DNA of 64,000 bases from Croceifilum oryzae (GCF_030814315.1 NZ_JAUSUV010000004.1:224484-288483); one strand, 5' to 3'; shown: positions 1 to 8,906, counted from the stretch's first letter. The notes: generated by a model from the sequence alone, not told the origin. Numbers and translations are program-made.

Positions 1-148
1 TATCTTTTGCCTTATATTGATCTCCAAATGATGATAAAAATGAAAAGCCAACTGCAAGCAACACAGCCATCCCAAAAACCAACCAAATCTTTAACCGATG
101 TCTCATTTTCATACATTCATTTAGGATAACAACTCCAATATCACGCAT
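1..148 (-). CDS. ABC-2 type transporter permease, N-terminal part (runs off left edge)
   Basis: Only about the first 49 codons are in the window. The ATG at 148 overlaps the last codons and stop of the ATP-binding gene by 8 bases, a typical translational coupling. The visible peptide starts MRDIGVVILNECMK, has a basic stretch (MRHRLK) and then one hydrophobic segment at about residues 21-40. This is the usual start of ABC-2 family permeases that pair with BcrA/NatA-like ATPases. Substrate cannot be told from this part. Confidence 0.8.
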   Translation of the reverse strand, partial: MRDIGVVILNECMKMRHRLKIWLVFGMAVLLAVGFSFLSSFGDQYKAKD

Positions 149-1064
149 TTTTCTTTTCTCCTTCTTCGTCTGTTGTAAAGGTAAAGAACAACTCTTCTAA
201 TGAATCTTTTACGGTTTCGATACTTCTCAGGTTTATATTTTGCAGCGCAAGGAAGCGAACAAACTCCGATACTTCACTTTCATCCATTGGGATGTCCATG
301 GTGTTGTGATCTACCACTTGATACGAAATTTCATTTTGTTGTAAAAAGGTTTCTACTTGCTTGATGTCATCTACTTTAATCCGGACCTTTTGTCCTTGTC
401 CTTCTAATACCTTCGCGACATTTTGCTCTGTGACGATTCGACCATTTTTAATGATGGCGATTCGGTCGCAGATTGCTTCCATCTCTTTTAAAATGTGGCT
501 AGAAACAAATACAGCTGTTCCTTGATCAGCTAATTGGCGTACTAAACCTCTAAATTCTCGAATCCCCTCAGGATCTAGACCATTGGTAGGCTCGTCCAAG
601 ATTAAGAGCTTTGGCTTTCCGAGTAATGCTTGAGCTAAACCCAAACGTTGGCGCATGCCGAGGGAATAGGTCTTCACCTTGTCATGAATGCGATCGGTTA
701 GTTTGACGAATTCAACTACTTCCTTAATCCGTTTTTCTTTGTTCGGAATTCCTGCTAGTCGTGCATAATGAATCAAGTTCTTGTAGCCACTGAGATACGA
801 ATAGGTTTCTGGATTCTCAACAATTGCCCCAACCATCTTCATTGCTTTTTCGCGATCTGTTCCAATATCGTATCCACAGATGCGAACGCTCCCTTCAGTA
901 GCCTGAATGAGTCCAACGATCATTCGGATCGTAGTTGTTTTCCCGGCACCGTTTGGCCCGAGAAATCCGTAAACTTCCCCTTCATTCACCTGCATGTGTA
1001 CACGATTTACGATGGTTTTTTTACCAATTTGCTTGGTAAGATTATCTACTCTAAGAACCTCCAT
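141..1064 (-). CDS. ABC transporter ATP-binding protein (BcrA/NatA-like exporter)
   Basis: 307-residue ATPase that powers an ABC-2 export system with the overlapping permease. Walker A GPNGAGKTT lies near residues 36-44, the signature LGMRQRLGLAQ near 137-147 and Walker B LLILDEP near 153-160, followed by a D-loop and the switch His in SSHILKEME. The C-terminal third (about 215-307) is the variable domain seen in bacitracin/lantibiotic-type and sodium-efflux ATPases. The start is backed by AAGGAGGA seven bases upstream. Direct TTACA repeats 85-125 bases upstream may be a binding site for an OmpR-family regulator. Antibiotic, peptide or ion export are all possible. Confidence 0.9.
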   Translation of the reverse strand: MEVLRVDNLTKQIGKKTIVNRVHMQVNEGEVYGFLGPNGAGKTTTIRMIVGLIQATEGSVRICGYDIGTDREKAMKMVGAIVENPETYSYLSGYKNLIHYARLAGIPNKEKRIKEVVEFVKLTDRIHDKVKTYSLGMRQRLGLAQALLGKPKLLILDEPTNGLDPEGIREFRGLVRQLADQGTAVFVSSHILKEMEAICDRIAIIKNGRIVTEQNVAKVLEGQGQKVRIKVDDIKQVETFLQQNEISYQVVDHNTMDIPMDESEVSEFVRFLALQNINLRSIETVKDSLEELFFTFTTDEEGEKKNA

Positions 1065-1149
1065 AACTTGTTCCTCCTTGTTAAGAATATGAATATAATT
1101 TCCTCTAACAGAATACTGAAGTGAAGGGGGTTCGAACTATAGAAAGTAG

Positions 1150-1188
1150 TTACAAACGGCTTACACATGGATAACGATCGGATTACAA
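1150..1188 (-). promoter_or_regulatory. Tandem TTACA repeats with 11-bp period upstream of the ABC exporter
   Basis: TTACA occurs at 1150, 1161 and 1183 with a degenerate copy at 1172, all in 11-base steps. On the gene's strand this reads TGTAA-N6-TGTAA, like WalR or PhoP boxes. A TATAGT that could be a -10 element lies 7 bases downstream of the last repeat. Sites with the same spacing lie at 44.3 and 59.66 kb. Binding is inferred, not shown. Confidence 0.45.
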
Positions 1189-1207
1189 ATGTGTAATGTT
1201 AGGCAAC

Positions 1208-1246
1208 AAAAAAACCTAACACCTGACTAAGAGTCAAATGTTAGGT
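1208..1246 (-). terminator. Rho-independent terminator after trhO copy 1
   Basis: Stem ACCTAACA/TGTTAGGT (1214-1221 with 1239-1246), a two-base internal bulge, an inner 5-bp stem TGACT/AGTCA, and a run of seven A on the plus strand (T on the transcript) at 1208-1214. Confidence 0.85.
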
Positions 1247-1258
1247 AGGGTATAGAAA

Positions 1259-2158
1259 CTATGCTTCTTTCCGAATCAAGTCTTGTTCTTCACATTCCTT
1301 TTTGCAATAACCGTTATATGTTTCTACGCAATCCAGGCAGACAAGGTGTTGATGATGGCAGAGGTCGTATTCGCAGTTGATATAGGTCTCAGCAGGTATC
1401 TTACAATGATGGCATTTTCCGACCACAGTTGGATCTACATGATTTACAGGAACCGAGATTCGCTCATCAAATACGTATAGCTGTCCATCCCATAGTTCGC
1501 CTTTGGTCTCAGGGTCTTGGCTATAGTTCACGACACCACCATGTAACTGGGAGACATCTTGGAAGCCTTCTTGTAACAGAAAGCCGGTTAGTTTCTCACA
1601 GCGAATACCACCTGTACAATAGCTAATAACCTTCTTATCTTTGAACTGGCTTAGATTTTCACGAATCCATTCTGGGAAGTCACGAGAGGTTTCCACCCCT
1701 GGCCGAATCGCACCACGAAAATGTCCAAGGTCATATTCATAGTCATTTCGACCATCAATGACGATCACATCATCACGCAAGAGATGCTCTTTAAATTCAG
1801 CTGGACTTAAGTGCTTACCGGTCAACTCGTTTGGATCAAAATCATTTTCAAATCGCCACGTTACCAACTCTTTTTTGGCACGTACGAATAGCTTCTTAAA
1901 GGCATGTCCCTCATGCTCGTCTGCCTTAAAAAAGATACCAGAGAAGAGAGGATGTTGGTTCATGGCTTCTATATATTGGTTTGTTGCTTCAATGGTGCCC
2001 GAACATGTCCCGTTGATACCTTCAGGTGAGATTAAAATACGGCCTTTTAAGCCTAATTGTTGACATAGAGCGCGGTGCTCGTCCGCTACGGATACCGGAT
2101 CTTCCACTTTTACATATTTGTAATAGAGGAGTACATGGTACGTTTCTGAAGTACTCAT
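1259..2158 (-). CDS. trhO: tRNA uridine(34) hydroxylase, rhodanese family (copy 1)
   Basis: TrhO family (YbfQ in Bacillus, YceA in E. coli), which makes 5-hydroxyuridine at position 34 of certain tRNAs. An N-terminal acylphosphatase-like region (about 1-100) is followed by a rhodanese domain with the active-site loop YCTGGIRCEK. The tail has several CxxC pairs (CHHCK, CLDC, CKKEC), probably a metal site. An upstream in-frame start at 2206 exists, but the ATG at 2158 is preferred: it has AAAGAGGT at proper distance and gives 299 residues, matching the 298-residue second copy at 17.1 kb. It is monocistronic with its own terminator and is divergent from the glycan genes. Confidence 0.92.
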   Translation of the reverse strand: MSTSETYHVLLYYKYVKVEDPVSVADEHRALCQQLGLKGRILISPEGINGTCSGTIEATNQYIEAMNQHPLFSGIFFKADEHEGHAFKKLFVRAKKELVTWRFENDFDPNELTGKHLSPAEFKEHLLRDDVIVIDGRNDYEYDLGHFRGAIRPGVETSRDFPEWIRENLSQFKDKKVISYCTGGIRCEKLTGFLLQEGFQDVSQLHGGVVNYSQDPETKGELWDGQLYVFDERISVPVNHVDPTVVGKCHHCKIPAETYINCEYDLCHHQHLVCLDCVETYNGYCKKECEEQDLIRKEA

Positions 2159-2310
2159 GGAAGTCGACCTCTTTCTACAAGGAGTTTCAAATATAGATTC
2201 TACCACTTTCTAATGCTTGTCATCAAATTGAGTTTAGATGTGTATTATCACAAACACTTTCTATTTCCATACATATATTGATAGAAATGTTGAAGGAAGT
2301 GGTGGTTCAC

Positions 2311-3840
2311 TTGGGGTTAGTCATTTATCCTCCCACGTTAAACTGGTCCTATATGAGACAACGTCCGCAGCATATGATGTTGCAATTTGCAAAGAATGGA
2401 CATACTGTTTTGTTTTTTAATAAAACGAGTGTAGAAGGTCCTGTTGTCCAAGAGGTAACAGAAAACCTCTTTGTCGTTCAGCACCCAAACTTCTTTCTAA
2501 ATGAAATCCTCCCCCAGCTTCCTTCAAAGAGAGATACGATTTACTGGACTTCTTGGAGTCGTAAAATTCCACATTCCAATTTATTTCAAACCAATACATT
2601 AATCTATGACTGTGTGGATGATTTCCCAGATTGGGAGCAGGAAGAACAAATGTACGCTCCTCTTGCAGATGCTATTGTTTGTACCGCTGATCATCTAAAA
2701 GAGAAAATGAAAAAGCTGGTTCAAAAGCAGCCCATTCACTTAGTGCCAAATGGATGTGAATTTGAACACTTTGCTCAAGTAAAGAAGCAATCTCGATTGC
2801 ATGAGATACCAGAAATACCTCCACACGATGGACCACGAATTGGATATATAGGCGCATGGGCTCCTTGGGTGAATAAAAAAATAATGCAGGCACTCTCTAG
2901 AGAAATGCCTGAGGCACAAATTGTGATTATCGGACCTAACCTACGGTCGGACCAGCCTGAATTAGGAGATAATGTGTTTTTTCTCGGGCATAAGAGCTAC
3001 GAATCGTTACCATTTTATCTGCGTTATATCGATGTTGGGATCATTCCGTTTGCTATCAATCGGATTACCCACAGTACAAATCCAGTTAAGGCCTATGAAT
3101 ATCTAGCAACGGGGAAACCTGTTGTGTCCACACCCTTACCAGAAGTACTAAAGATGAAGCCATATGTGCTCATTGCCGATCAACCCAATCAATTTGTAAA
3201 AGCAGTGCGGACGGCACTTGTTAATTTGAAAAAAAATTCTAGAAAAAGAATGAGCTTTGCTAAGCAACATAGCTGGGAAAAGAGATTTGAAGTTATAAAT
3301 GAACACATCCTAATTCCACGACGAAAAGAGATTTCCTCCAAATCAGATGAGTTGCAGAAAATCATGCAATCAATCCACACTACCTCCACACATATTCCTC
3401 TTCAGCATAATACAGTAAATTCCTATTATGAAAATCTGCATATAGCAAAAGACCCTGCATTTGTAGGCTCCCCAAGTAAAGGGACCCATTACGAATGTTA
3501 TTTTCGAGTAAGCCAATTAAAGCATATTCCTTCAGATAGTATGCAAGTATATCTGGAGTTTGATCTCCCACTGGAACCGCAGTCACATGAGGAATGGCAA
3601 ATCATTTTGTCAGCTCCAATTGAAGGATGGCAACATGATACGATCACATACAACACTCGTCCTAGTACAAAAGAAATTGCCTCGATTCTCATATCGCAGC
3701 CGTTTTCGACAACGGTTTCTTTTGATGTGACAAAGCAGGTCATGGAAGATGGTCTAACCCGATTCCACTTACGCTCAACAGCAAAAAAGGCGTTGTTGCT
3801 AGATCAAGTTCGTCTAACTTGTTTTCAACTGAATAAGTAG
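2311..3840 (+). CDS. Glycosyltransferase (GT4-like) with C-terminal DNRLRE/CBM-like domain
   Basis: Likely 509 residues from a TTG at 2311, preceded by AAGGAAGTGG; an earlier in-frame TTG at 2278 and ATG at 2287 lack a good site. The first ~340 residues form a GT-B glycosyltransferase: start GLVIYPPT, W-x3-MRQRPQ, DDFPDW, GYIGAWAPWV and the donor-site region NPVKAYEYLATGKPVVSTPLPE. It is clearly related to the converging gene at 4855-5841. The extra ~165 residues end in a beta-rich stretch with YNTRPSTKEIA and SFDVTKQVMEDG, which match the DNRLRE pattern (W/YN-RP..., fDVT..V) of carbohydrate-binding modules. The fusion is unusual. Donor and acceptor sugars are unknown; a surface or spore-coat glycan is likely from context. 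Confidence 0.8.
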   Translation: MGLVIYPPTLNWSYMRQRPQHMMLQFAKNGHTVLFFNKTSVEGPVVQEVTENLFVVQHPNFFLNEILPQLPSKRDTIYWTSWSRKIPHSNLFQTNTLIYDCVDDFPDWEQEEQMYAPLADAIVCTADHLKEKMKKLVQKQPIHLVPNGCEFEHFAQVKKQSRLHEIPEIPPHDGPRIGYIGAWAPWVNKKIMQALSREMPEAQIVIIGPNLRSDQPELGDNVFFLGHKSYESLPFYLRYIDVGIIPFAINRITHSTNPVKAYEYLATGKPVVSTPLPEVLKMKPYVLIADQPNQFVKAVRTALVNLKKNSRKRMSFAKQHSWEKRFEVINEHILIPRRKEISSKSDELQKIMQSIHTTSTHIPLQHNTVNSYYENLHIAKDPAFVGSPSKGTHYECYFRVSQLKHIPSDSMQVYLEFDLPLEPQSHEEWQIILSAPIEGWQHDTITYNTRPSTKEIASILISQPFSTTVSFDVTKQVMEDGLTRFHLRSTAKKALLLDQVRLTCFQLNK

Positions 3841-3855
3841 AGAGAGGATTAGATT

Positions 3856-4863
3856 ATGAATATCGGTATCTGCGGGTATTATGGGCTGGGAAACTTCGGA
3901 GATGAGTTGTTCTTAAAAACATTTCAACAGGTGTTTCATGAACACCGAGTATTTGGCTATAAGGGGTATATAGATCACGAGCAGATAGATGCAGTGATTA
4001 TTGGTGGGGGAGATTTAATTACTCCCTATAAGTTTAATAGCTATTATTTTCCTCCCCAATTAAGCACAATTCCTACATGGATATACGGTGTCGGGATTGT
4101 CGATTTCTATCCAGAGTCGTCGTGGAGTGCAGACGAGGTAGAGCAATATAGACAAATCATACAAAAAGCAAAAGCTACTTTTTTTCGCGACCCCAATTCA
4201 GTTGAAATTGCTAAGAGATTAAAATTCCATCGTCATGTTCAACACGCGCCAGATGTTGTATTTTCTTATAAGCAGCCCAGCTATCCAATTAATAGATCGA
4301 AGTCAAAGAATCGTATTGGTGTGTGTATTCACGCTTACGAAAACTTTCCTATGAAACAAGTAACAACTGTACTCGCTGAACTTGCTACTGAAGGTTATGA
4401 AATCGTTTGTATTCCTGTTGTAAATCAGTCCAATAATCTTTATGCAGACACAGAAGCGTGCAAAACATTGTGCCAGTCGATTTTAGATCTGGCTCCTGCC
4501 GGTAAAGTAGAGATTGTAAAGCCAGAGTATGACTTAGAAACGACTTATTCTTATATCCAAAACCTTGATTTTCTGTTGTCGTTTAAACTACATCCATCTT
4601 TGGTAGCCATTCGAAACTTAGTACCGGTTTTATGTGTAAGCAGTATGAGCAAGGTTCATAGTTTATTAAAGTACTTCAATCTAGATGCATATGGTTGCAA
4701 TGCAGACATTTCGGATTCTGAACTAAGAAAGCAGATGCGATTCCTCTTGCAAACAGGAAAACAGAAAATGGAATCCATCCGAAAGCAAGTACAAGACTGC
4801 GAAACTTGGAGTGACAAGTGTGTAAGTGAACTGAAAAAATCGATCCAATCCCATTTAGGATAA
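3856..4863 (+). CDS. Polysaccharide pyruvyl transferase family protein (CsaB-like)
   Basis: 335 residues. Starts NIGICGYYGLGNFGDELF, the typical nucleotide-sugar-like fold entry of PF04230 proteins, followed by VIIGGGDL near residues 47-54 and FFRDPNS near 113. CsaB-type enzymes move pyruvate from PEP onto cell-wall polysaccharide residues; others in the family only resemble it, so the reaction is an inference. It starts 15 bases after the GT/DNRLRE gene and is co-transcribed with it. Its last 9 bases overlap the tail of the opposing glycosyltransferase gene. Confidence 0.8.
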   Translation: MNIGICGYYGLGNFGDELFLKTFQQVFHEHRVFGYKGYIDHEQIDAVIIGGGDLITPYKFNSYYFPPQLSTIPTWIYGVGIVDFYPESSWSADEVEQYRQIIQKAKATFFRDPNSVEIAKRLKFHRHVQHAPDVVFSYKQPSYPINRSKSKNRIGVCIHAYENFPMKQVTTVLAELATEGYEIVCIPVVNQSNNLYADTEACKTLCQSILDLAPAGKVEIVKPEYDLETTYSYIQNLDFLLSFKLHPSLVAIRNLVPVLCVSSMSKVHSLLKYFNLDAYGCNADISDSELRKQMRFLLQTGKQKMESIRKQVQDCETWSDKCVSELKKSIQSHLG

Positions 4864-5841
4864 GAAATGGTTAGGAAGATGTTGCTTTATTTCAAAATAT
4901 CGATGCTCCCACGTATTGGATAATGCATACTGGATTCGAGACTCTGCATCCCCGGGCTCCTTCAGTCTCCATTCAACCAACTCAACAAAATTCCGCATAT
5001 TTTCAGCGATATCGATATAAGGACTCATGCCTCTACATTCTGGGAGTGCGGTGGAGATAACGGGTTTCCCACTGGCTAGGTACTCATACGCTTTGATGGG
5101 ATTCGTTGCTAACGTGATTGCATTGATCCGAAAAGGAATCAAACAGACTGAAAAATGTTGTATATGTTGATTTAGCTGATGATGGGGGATGTTATCCAGG
5201 AATTGAATAGTAGGATGGGAGACAAATTTGGATCCAAATTCAGGTCCAATCACTTGTACAGTAGCATTTGGGAGTTGTGCACAGCGTTGTAAGATCGAAA
5301 GATGAACCCAAGGCGCCCACGCACCCATATAACCTAGAATCGGTTTTGATGATGGAGCCGTAGCCGGGAGTAAATGTAGTTCCATGCTGGGATCGTATCC
5401 ATTGCGAACTAAATAGATTGGAAGGTCACTTATTCGCTTGAATCTCTTGTAAATCCGCTCAGAGGTACAGAAAATAACATCTGCTTTCTGAAGCATTTCT
5501 GGCTCATAAGGATGCCACTGTGCAAAATCATCCAAACAATCATATACAACCCAGTCAACGAGATGATCAGGGAGATCCTTGGCTAAGAGTGGGTTGCTAC
5601 ACCAGATCCCGATAGGCTCCTGACTCGCCTTTTGAATAATCGGTAATTCCTCATTCACCCATACATCCCAGTTTGATACCACATATAATCGAGGTCTTAC
5701 TTCTGTTAAAGGTTCTGTTGTTTGAGTTCGGTTTGCGTAGTAGACAGTGTGTCCATCCGCAGCAAATTGAGACAGGATTTGTTGTGGTCTTTGTTTCATC
5801 CATGTCCAATCAATCGTAGGGGGATATATTAGAATCGCCAC
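4855..5841 (-). CDS. Glycosyltransferase, GT4-like, paralogue of the 2.3-kb gene
   Basis: 328 residues from a GTG start with TAAGGAGGA upstream. It shares with the gene at 2311 the N-terminal IYPPT..W..MKQRPQQ, the middle YDCLDDFAQWH, GYMGAWAPWV and the C-terminal NPIKAYEYLASGKPVISTALPE, where the conserved Glu of GT-B retaining enzymes is expected. It lacks the DNRLRE-like extension. It converges on the pyruvyl-transferase-like gene with a 9-base overlap of 3' ends. It is probably part of the same surface-glycan locus despite the opposite strand. Confidence 0.85.
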   Translation of the reverse strand: MAILIYPPTIDWTWMKQRPQQILSQFAADGHTVYYANRTQTTEPLTEVRPRLYVVSNWDVWVNEELPIIQKASQEPIGIWCSNPLLAKDLPDHLVDWVVYDCLDDFAQWHPYEPEMLQKADVIFCTSERIYKRFKRISDLPIYLVRNGYDPSMELHLLPATAPSSKPILGYMGAWAPWVHLSILQRCAQLPNATVQVIGPEFGSKFVSHPTIQFLDNIPHHQLNQHIQHFSVCLIPFRINAITLATNPIKAYEYLASGKPVISTALPECRGMSPYIDIAENMRNFVELVEWRLKEPGDAESRIQYALSNTWEHRYFEIKQHLPNHFLS

Positions 5842-5895
5842 TTCAATTCCTCCTTACACTCATTTTAGCCATCCGAAATAGAAAGGAAGAATGTA

Positions 5896-7125
5896 ATGCA
5901 TATCGTCATACTGGAAAAGCATGAATCATGGACGACAGATCTAACCATTCAGTCTATAAAACGATATGCATTGGATATACAAATTAGTGTGATAAAAAAA
6001 GATTATGGAACAGAGCTGAACAAAATCCGTTCATGTTTGTCTGATCAAGATATGCTAGTGGTATGCCAATCGGGTGATACATTCCAGTCCCATTTTTTTA
6101 AAATGATCGAAATGAACCGGCATCATATGGATTTATACTGTGGTATTGTCATCGTTTATGAGGAGAAAAAGGTTCCTGTCGTATTTTTTCGTGTGAGCAA
6201 TGATATACCATTTTCAGAATGGGATAAGCTCCCTTTTCAACGTTATGTACGTGAAGATCAATTACAGTACTCTCGTGATAAGCAATGGATGTATTGCAAC
6301 GCAGAAGAGTATGGATATATTCCCTCTACTCGTGCTCTCACTTGGGAGAAGAGAGAGGAGGTTGATAAGCTGATCTTACCCATCATTCAACCCAATCATC
6401 ATCTAGATCCAATTAACATAGTAAACCCAATGGTCACAATTGGAATCGCTACTTATCAAATGGGTCATATGTTAATGTGGACCCTGCAAAGTGTCAAAAA
6501 TCAAACAAACCCTAATTGGCATTTACTTGTTTATGATGATGGGTCTACTGACTCCACCACGAATGTGTTGCAAAATGAAGTACGTGATCCTCGCGTAACG
6601 GTTCTTAGAGGAAAAGAAAACAGAGGAAAAGCATATGCTTTAAATCAAATTCTGAAACATACACGCACCCCATGGCTGATGGAGCTGGATTCAGACGATT
6701 GGCTAGCCCCGCATGCTATCCAGTCTATCTATGAAGCTACAGGTCGGATTAAGGAAGATAAGGCCCATTTTCTTTATGGAAATTATTATTTATGGGAACA
6801 AGGGAAGAGGGAACTTCGATATCGAGGAGTTCAAATCTCTCCCAAACTGGAGCAAATCGAGCAGATCATTCAATCTGGTACTGTCGTTTGTCCTAGGATT
6901 TATTCAACAGATGCCTTGACGAAAATCAATGCTTGGAATGAAGAAGGGCTTTTGGAAGGCAGGCTTTATGAAGACGTAGAGCTCCTATATCGTTTAAAAA
7001 TGAACCAAATGAACACAATCTCTCTTCCAACACCCATCTATCATCGCAGACTCCATTCTGCTAGTGTTACACACCAAGCCAAGAGAAACACCTACTCAAA
7101 ATGGCTAATGGATATAAAAAAGTAA
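5896..7125 (+). CDS. Family 2 glycosyltransferase with N-terminal extension
   Basis: 409 residues. The GT2 (GT-A) domain begins near residue 176 (VTIGIATYQMGHML), with DDGSTDST for nucleotide binding, LDSDDWL as the metal-binding DxD region near 264-270, and a late EDVELLYRL. The first ~170 residues form a separate region of unknown function that may be a second, degenerate glycosyltransferase-like module. It is the last plus-strand gene of the glycan block before a strong bidirectional hairpin. Confidence 0.85.
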   Translation: MHIVILEKHESWTTDLTIQSIKRYALDIQISVIKKDYGTELNKIRSCLSDQDMLVVCQSGDTFQSHFFKMIEMNRHHMDLYCGIVIVYEEKKVPVVFFRVSNDIPFSEWDKLPFQRYVREDQLQYSRDKQWMYCNAEEYGYIPSTRALTWEKREEVDKLILPIIQPNHHLDPINIVNPMVTIGIATYQMGHMLMWTLQSVKNQTNPNWHLLVYDDGSTDSTTNVLQNEVRDPRVTVLRGKENRGKAYALNQILKHTRTPWLMELDSDDWLAPHAIQSIYEATGRIKEDKAHFLYGNYYLWEQGKRELRYRGVQISPKLEQIEQIIQSGTVVCPRIYSTDALTKINAWNEEGLLEGRLYEDVELLYRLKMNQMNTISLPTPIYHRRLHSASVTHQAKRNTYSKWLMDIKK

Positions 7126-7153
7126 AAGCTCGATATCGAATCGAGCTTTTACT
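7121..7153. terminator. Bidirectional terminator between GT2 and the DUF2642-like pair
   Basis: Perfect 14-bp stem AGTAAAAGCTCGAT / ATCGAGCTTTTACT with a 5-base loop, A-rich on the left and T-rich on the right. It starts just before the GT2 stop codon and lies directly between convergent genes. Confidence 0.85.
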
Positions 7154-7158
7154 TGACA

Positions 7159-7362
7159 CTATATTAGCACACGAACATAGGAGAGAGCATGATAAGGGAT
7201 ATTGGCTTTTGTAAATGGACTGGTATAAGTTCCACCAGATATCTCAATTTCAAATGCGCTCGGTCTAGCGGCAAGTATCTTTCCTTCCAACACCTCATTC
7301 ATAAAATAAACCTCAACGTTTTCCCCTACTTGTGCTTGTAACATTTGTCTTAAATTCAACAT
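7159..7362 (-). CDS. Small DUF2642-like protein
   Basis: About 67 residues, starting at ATG 7362 with AGGAG five bases upstream (the in-frame GTG at 7368 is part of that site). The core VEVYFMNEVLEGKIL plus AFEIEIS looks like the short beta-barrel (LSm-like) DUF2642 proteins of Bacillus, several of which are spore-linked. It is second in a two-gene unit with the related membrane-anchored protein just upstream. Function unknown. Confidence 0.6.
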   Translation of the reverse strand: MLNLRQMLQAQVGENVEVYFMNEVLEGKILAARPSAFEIEISGGTYTSPFTKANIPYHALSYVRVLI

Positions 7363-7370
7363 AATCACTC

Positions 7371-7652
7371 CTAAGAAAGAATCGCACGAATGCTAAGAAT
7401 CGGAACCATGACCAAATCTCCATTACTTTCTTCTAACTGAATCCCATCATAGCCTACCTGTTGCAGCACTCCTGTTACCACCCCTGCATCTGTCATAATG
7501 TTTACGACTGTGTGTAGATTTGAACGAAGTAAGCGACGAAGTGCCCGTTTTCGTAAGGAAAAACGATCAACACGGTTACTTAGATCAATCATCAAAACCA
7601 TCAATATAATTTGAATTAGGAATAGTATCCAGATACTTGCCATGATACTCAC
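7371..7652 (-). CDS. Small membrane-anchored DUF2642-like protein
   Basis: 93 residues: one N-terminal membrane segment (about 5-24), a basic linker (RKRALRRLLR), then a domain (VVNIMTDAGVVTGVLQQ...LVMVPILSIRAIL) that resembles the downstream small protein. Two starts are possible, GTG 7652 or ATG 7643; AAAGGGA upstream suits the GTG. It ends just before the next gene's ribosome binding site, so the two are coupled. An imperfect TTCGAA-ended inverted repeat lies in its upstream region (about 7679-7713). Function unknown. Confidence 0.6.
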   Translation of the reverse strand: MSIMASIWILFLIQIILMVLMIDLSNRVDRFSLRKRALRRLLRSNLHTVVNIMTDAGVVTGVLQQVGYDGIQLEESNGDLVMVPILSIRAILS

Positions 7653-7765
7653 CCGATCACATCCCTTTCTTGCAGAGTTCGAACTATTATATGAACGTTA
7701 TAGTAATTCGAAACTAGCAATCACCTATTTCCCTAAATGAACATGAGAGGAATGAATGATGAAAG

Positions 7766-8878
7766 ATGACGAGAAAAGTGGCTATTGTATTTGGAACACG
7801 GCCAGAAGGGATTAAAATGGCACCTGTTATCCAAGAGCTTCTGCTAGACCCTTTTTTTAAGGTAGTAGTGATCAATACAGCTCAGCATAGAGAGATGCTA
7901 GATCAAGTCATGCAACATTTCGGGATAAAGGCAGATTATGATTTAAATTTGATGAAACCCAACCAATCGTTAGTTGAGCTATCAAGCCACCTCATTTTAA
8001 AGCTGAACGAGGTGTATCAAGAAATACAACCCGATTTGGTACTAGTTCATGGGGATACCACGACAACTTTAATAGGGGCATATGTAGCCTTTTTAAATCA
8101 GATTCCCGTAGGACATGTGGAGGCTGGACTGCGAACATATAGGCTTGATTCTCCATTTCCGGAAGAATTAAATCGCCAACTCGTAACCAGACTATCCAGT
8201 ATTCACTTTGCTTGCACAGAGGAAAATCGGGCGAATTTGATACAAGAACAGGTTCCATCCGAAAACATATTTGTAACAGGAAACACGGTCATCGATGCTC
8301 TGATGACTACATTACAAATCCCAATTACATTGCCTAAAAAATTACAATTAATAGAATCAAGCCAATGGAAAATCATCTTGGTAACAACGCATCGCAGAGA
8401 AAATATAGAAGAATTAAAAGAAGTGTATCAAGCACTCCACATGATTGTTCAGTCCTATGAACAAACCTTAATTGTATTCCCCGTTCATAAAAGCCCGAAA
8501 GTAAGAAAAGAAGTCCAAAAATATCTTCCGCGTCATAAACGAATCTTGCTTGTGGAACCAATGGAGTATCATTTATTTTGCCATGTGATGAAGCGATCGA
8601 CTATCATTGTTACCGATTCAGGGGGTATTCAAGAAGAAGCGATCTCTCTGGATGTCCCTGTTTTGGTAACGAGAAATACAACCGAAAGACCAGAAGGATT
8701 ACAAGCAGGAGCAATCCGGTTAGTAGGAACTGAGAAACAGGAGATCTACCAGCAGATTCATCTATTACTAAGCAACACACAGATTTACGAGGATATGAAA
8801 AATGCGGAAAATCCATATGGAGATGGCTTTTCCGCACACCGTATTCGAAAGGTATTAAAAACATACTTTCAAGATTGA
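7766..8878 (+). CDS. wecB: UDP-N-acetylglucosamine 2-epimerase (non-hydrolysing)
   Basis: 370 residues, full length for the WecB/MnaA family, which interconverts UDP-GlcNAc and UDP-ManNAc. It shows FGTRPEGIKMAP at the N-terminus, HGDTTTTL near residue 93, GHVEAGLRTY near 112, PEELNRQ near 132, the TTHRREN motif near 210 and TDSGGIQEEA near 282. UDP-ManNAc feeds teichoic acid linkage units and surface polysaccharides, which fits the neighbouring glycosyltransferases and pyruvyl-transferase-like gene. Its 3' end is followed by a 62-bp perfect palindrome. Confidence 0.95.
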   Translation: MTRKVAIVFGTRPEGIKMAPVIQELLLDPFFKVVVINTAQHREMLDQVMQHFGIKADYDLNLMKPNQSLVELSSHLILKLNEVYQEIQPDLVLVHGDTTTTLIGAYVAFLNQIPVGHVEAGLRTYRLDSPFPEELNRQLVTRLSSIHFACTEENRANLIQEQVPSENIFVTGNTVIDALMTTLQIPITLPKKLQLIESSQWKIILVTTHRRENIEELKEVYQALHMIVQSYEQTLIVFPVHKSPKVRKEVQKYLPRHKRILLVEPMEYHLFCHVMKRSTIIVTDSGGIQEEAISLDVPVLVTRNTTERPEGLQAGAIRLVGTEKQEIYQQIHLLLSNTQIYEDMKNAENPYGDGFSAHRIRKVLKTYFQD

Positions 8879-8906
8879 AATCATGTATATATATTCTCAA
8901 AAGAAA

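Noticed and set aside
768..1124. 118-codon plus-strand frame antisense to the ABC ATPase
   Set aside because: No ribosome site or motif; fully covered by the ATPase gene.
7679..7713. TTCGAA-ended repeat as a strong operator
   Set aside because: Arms are imperfect after the first six bases, and the AT-rich centre makes chance pairing likely.
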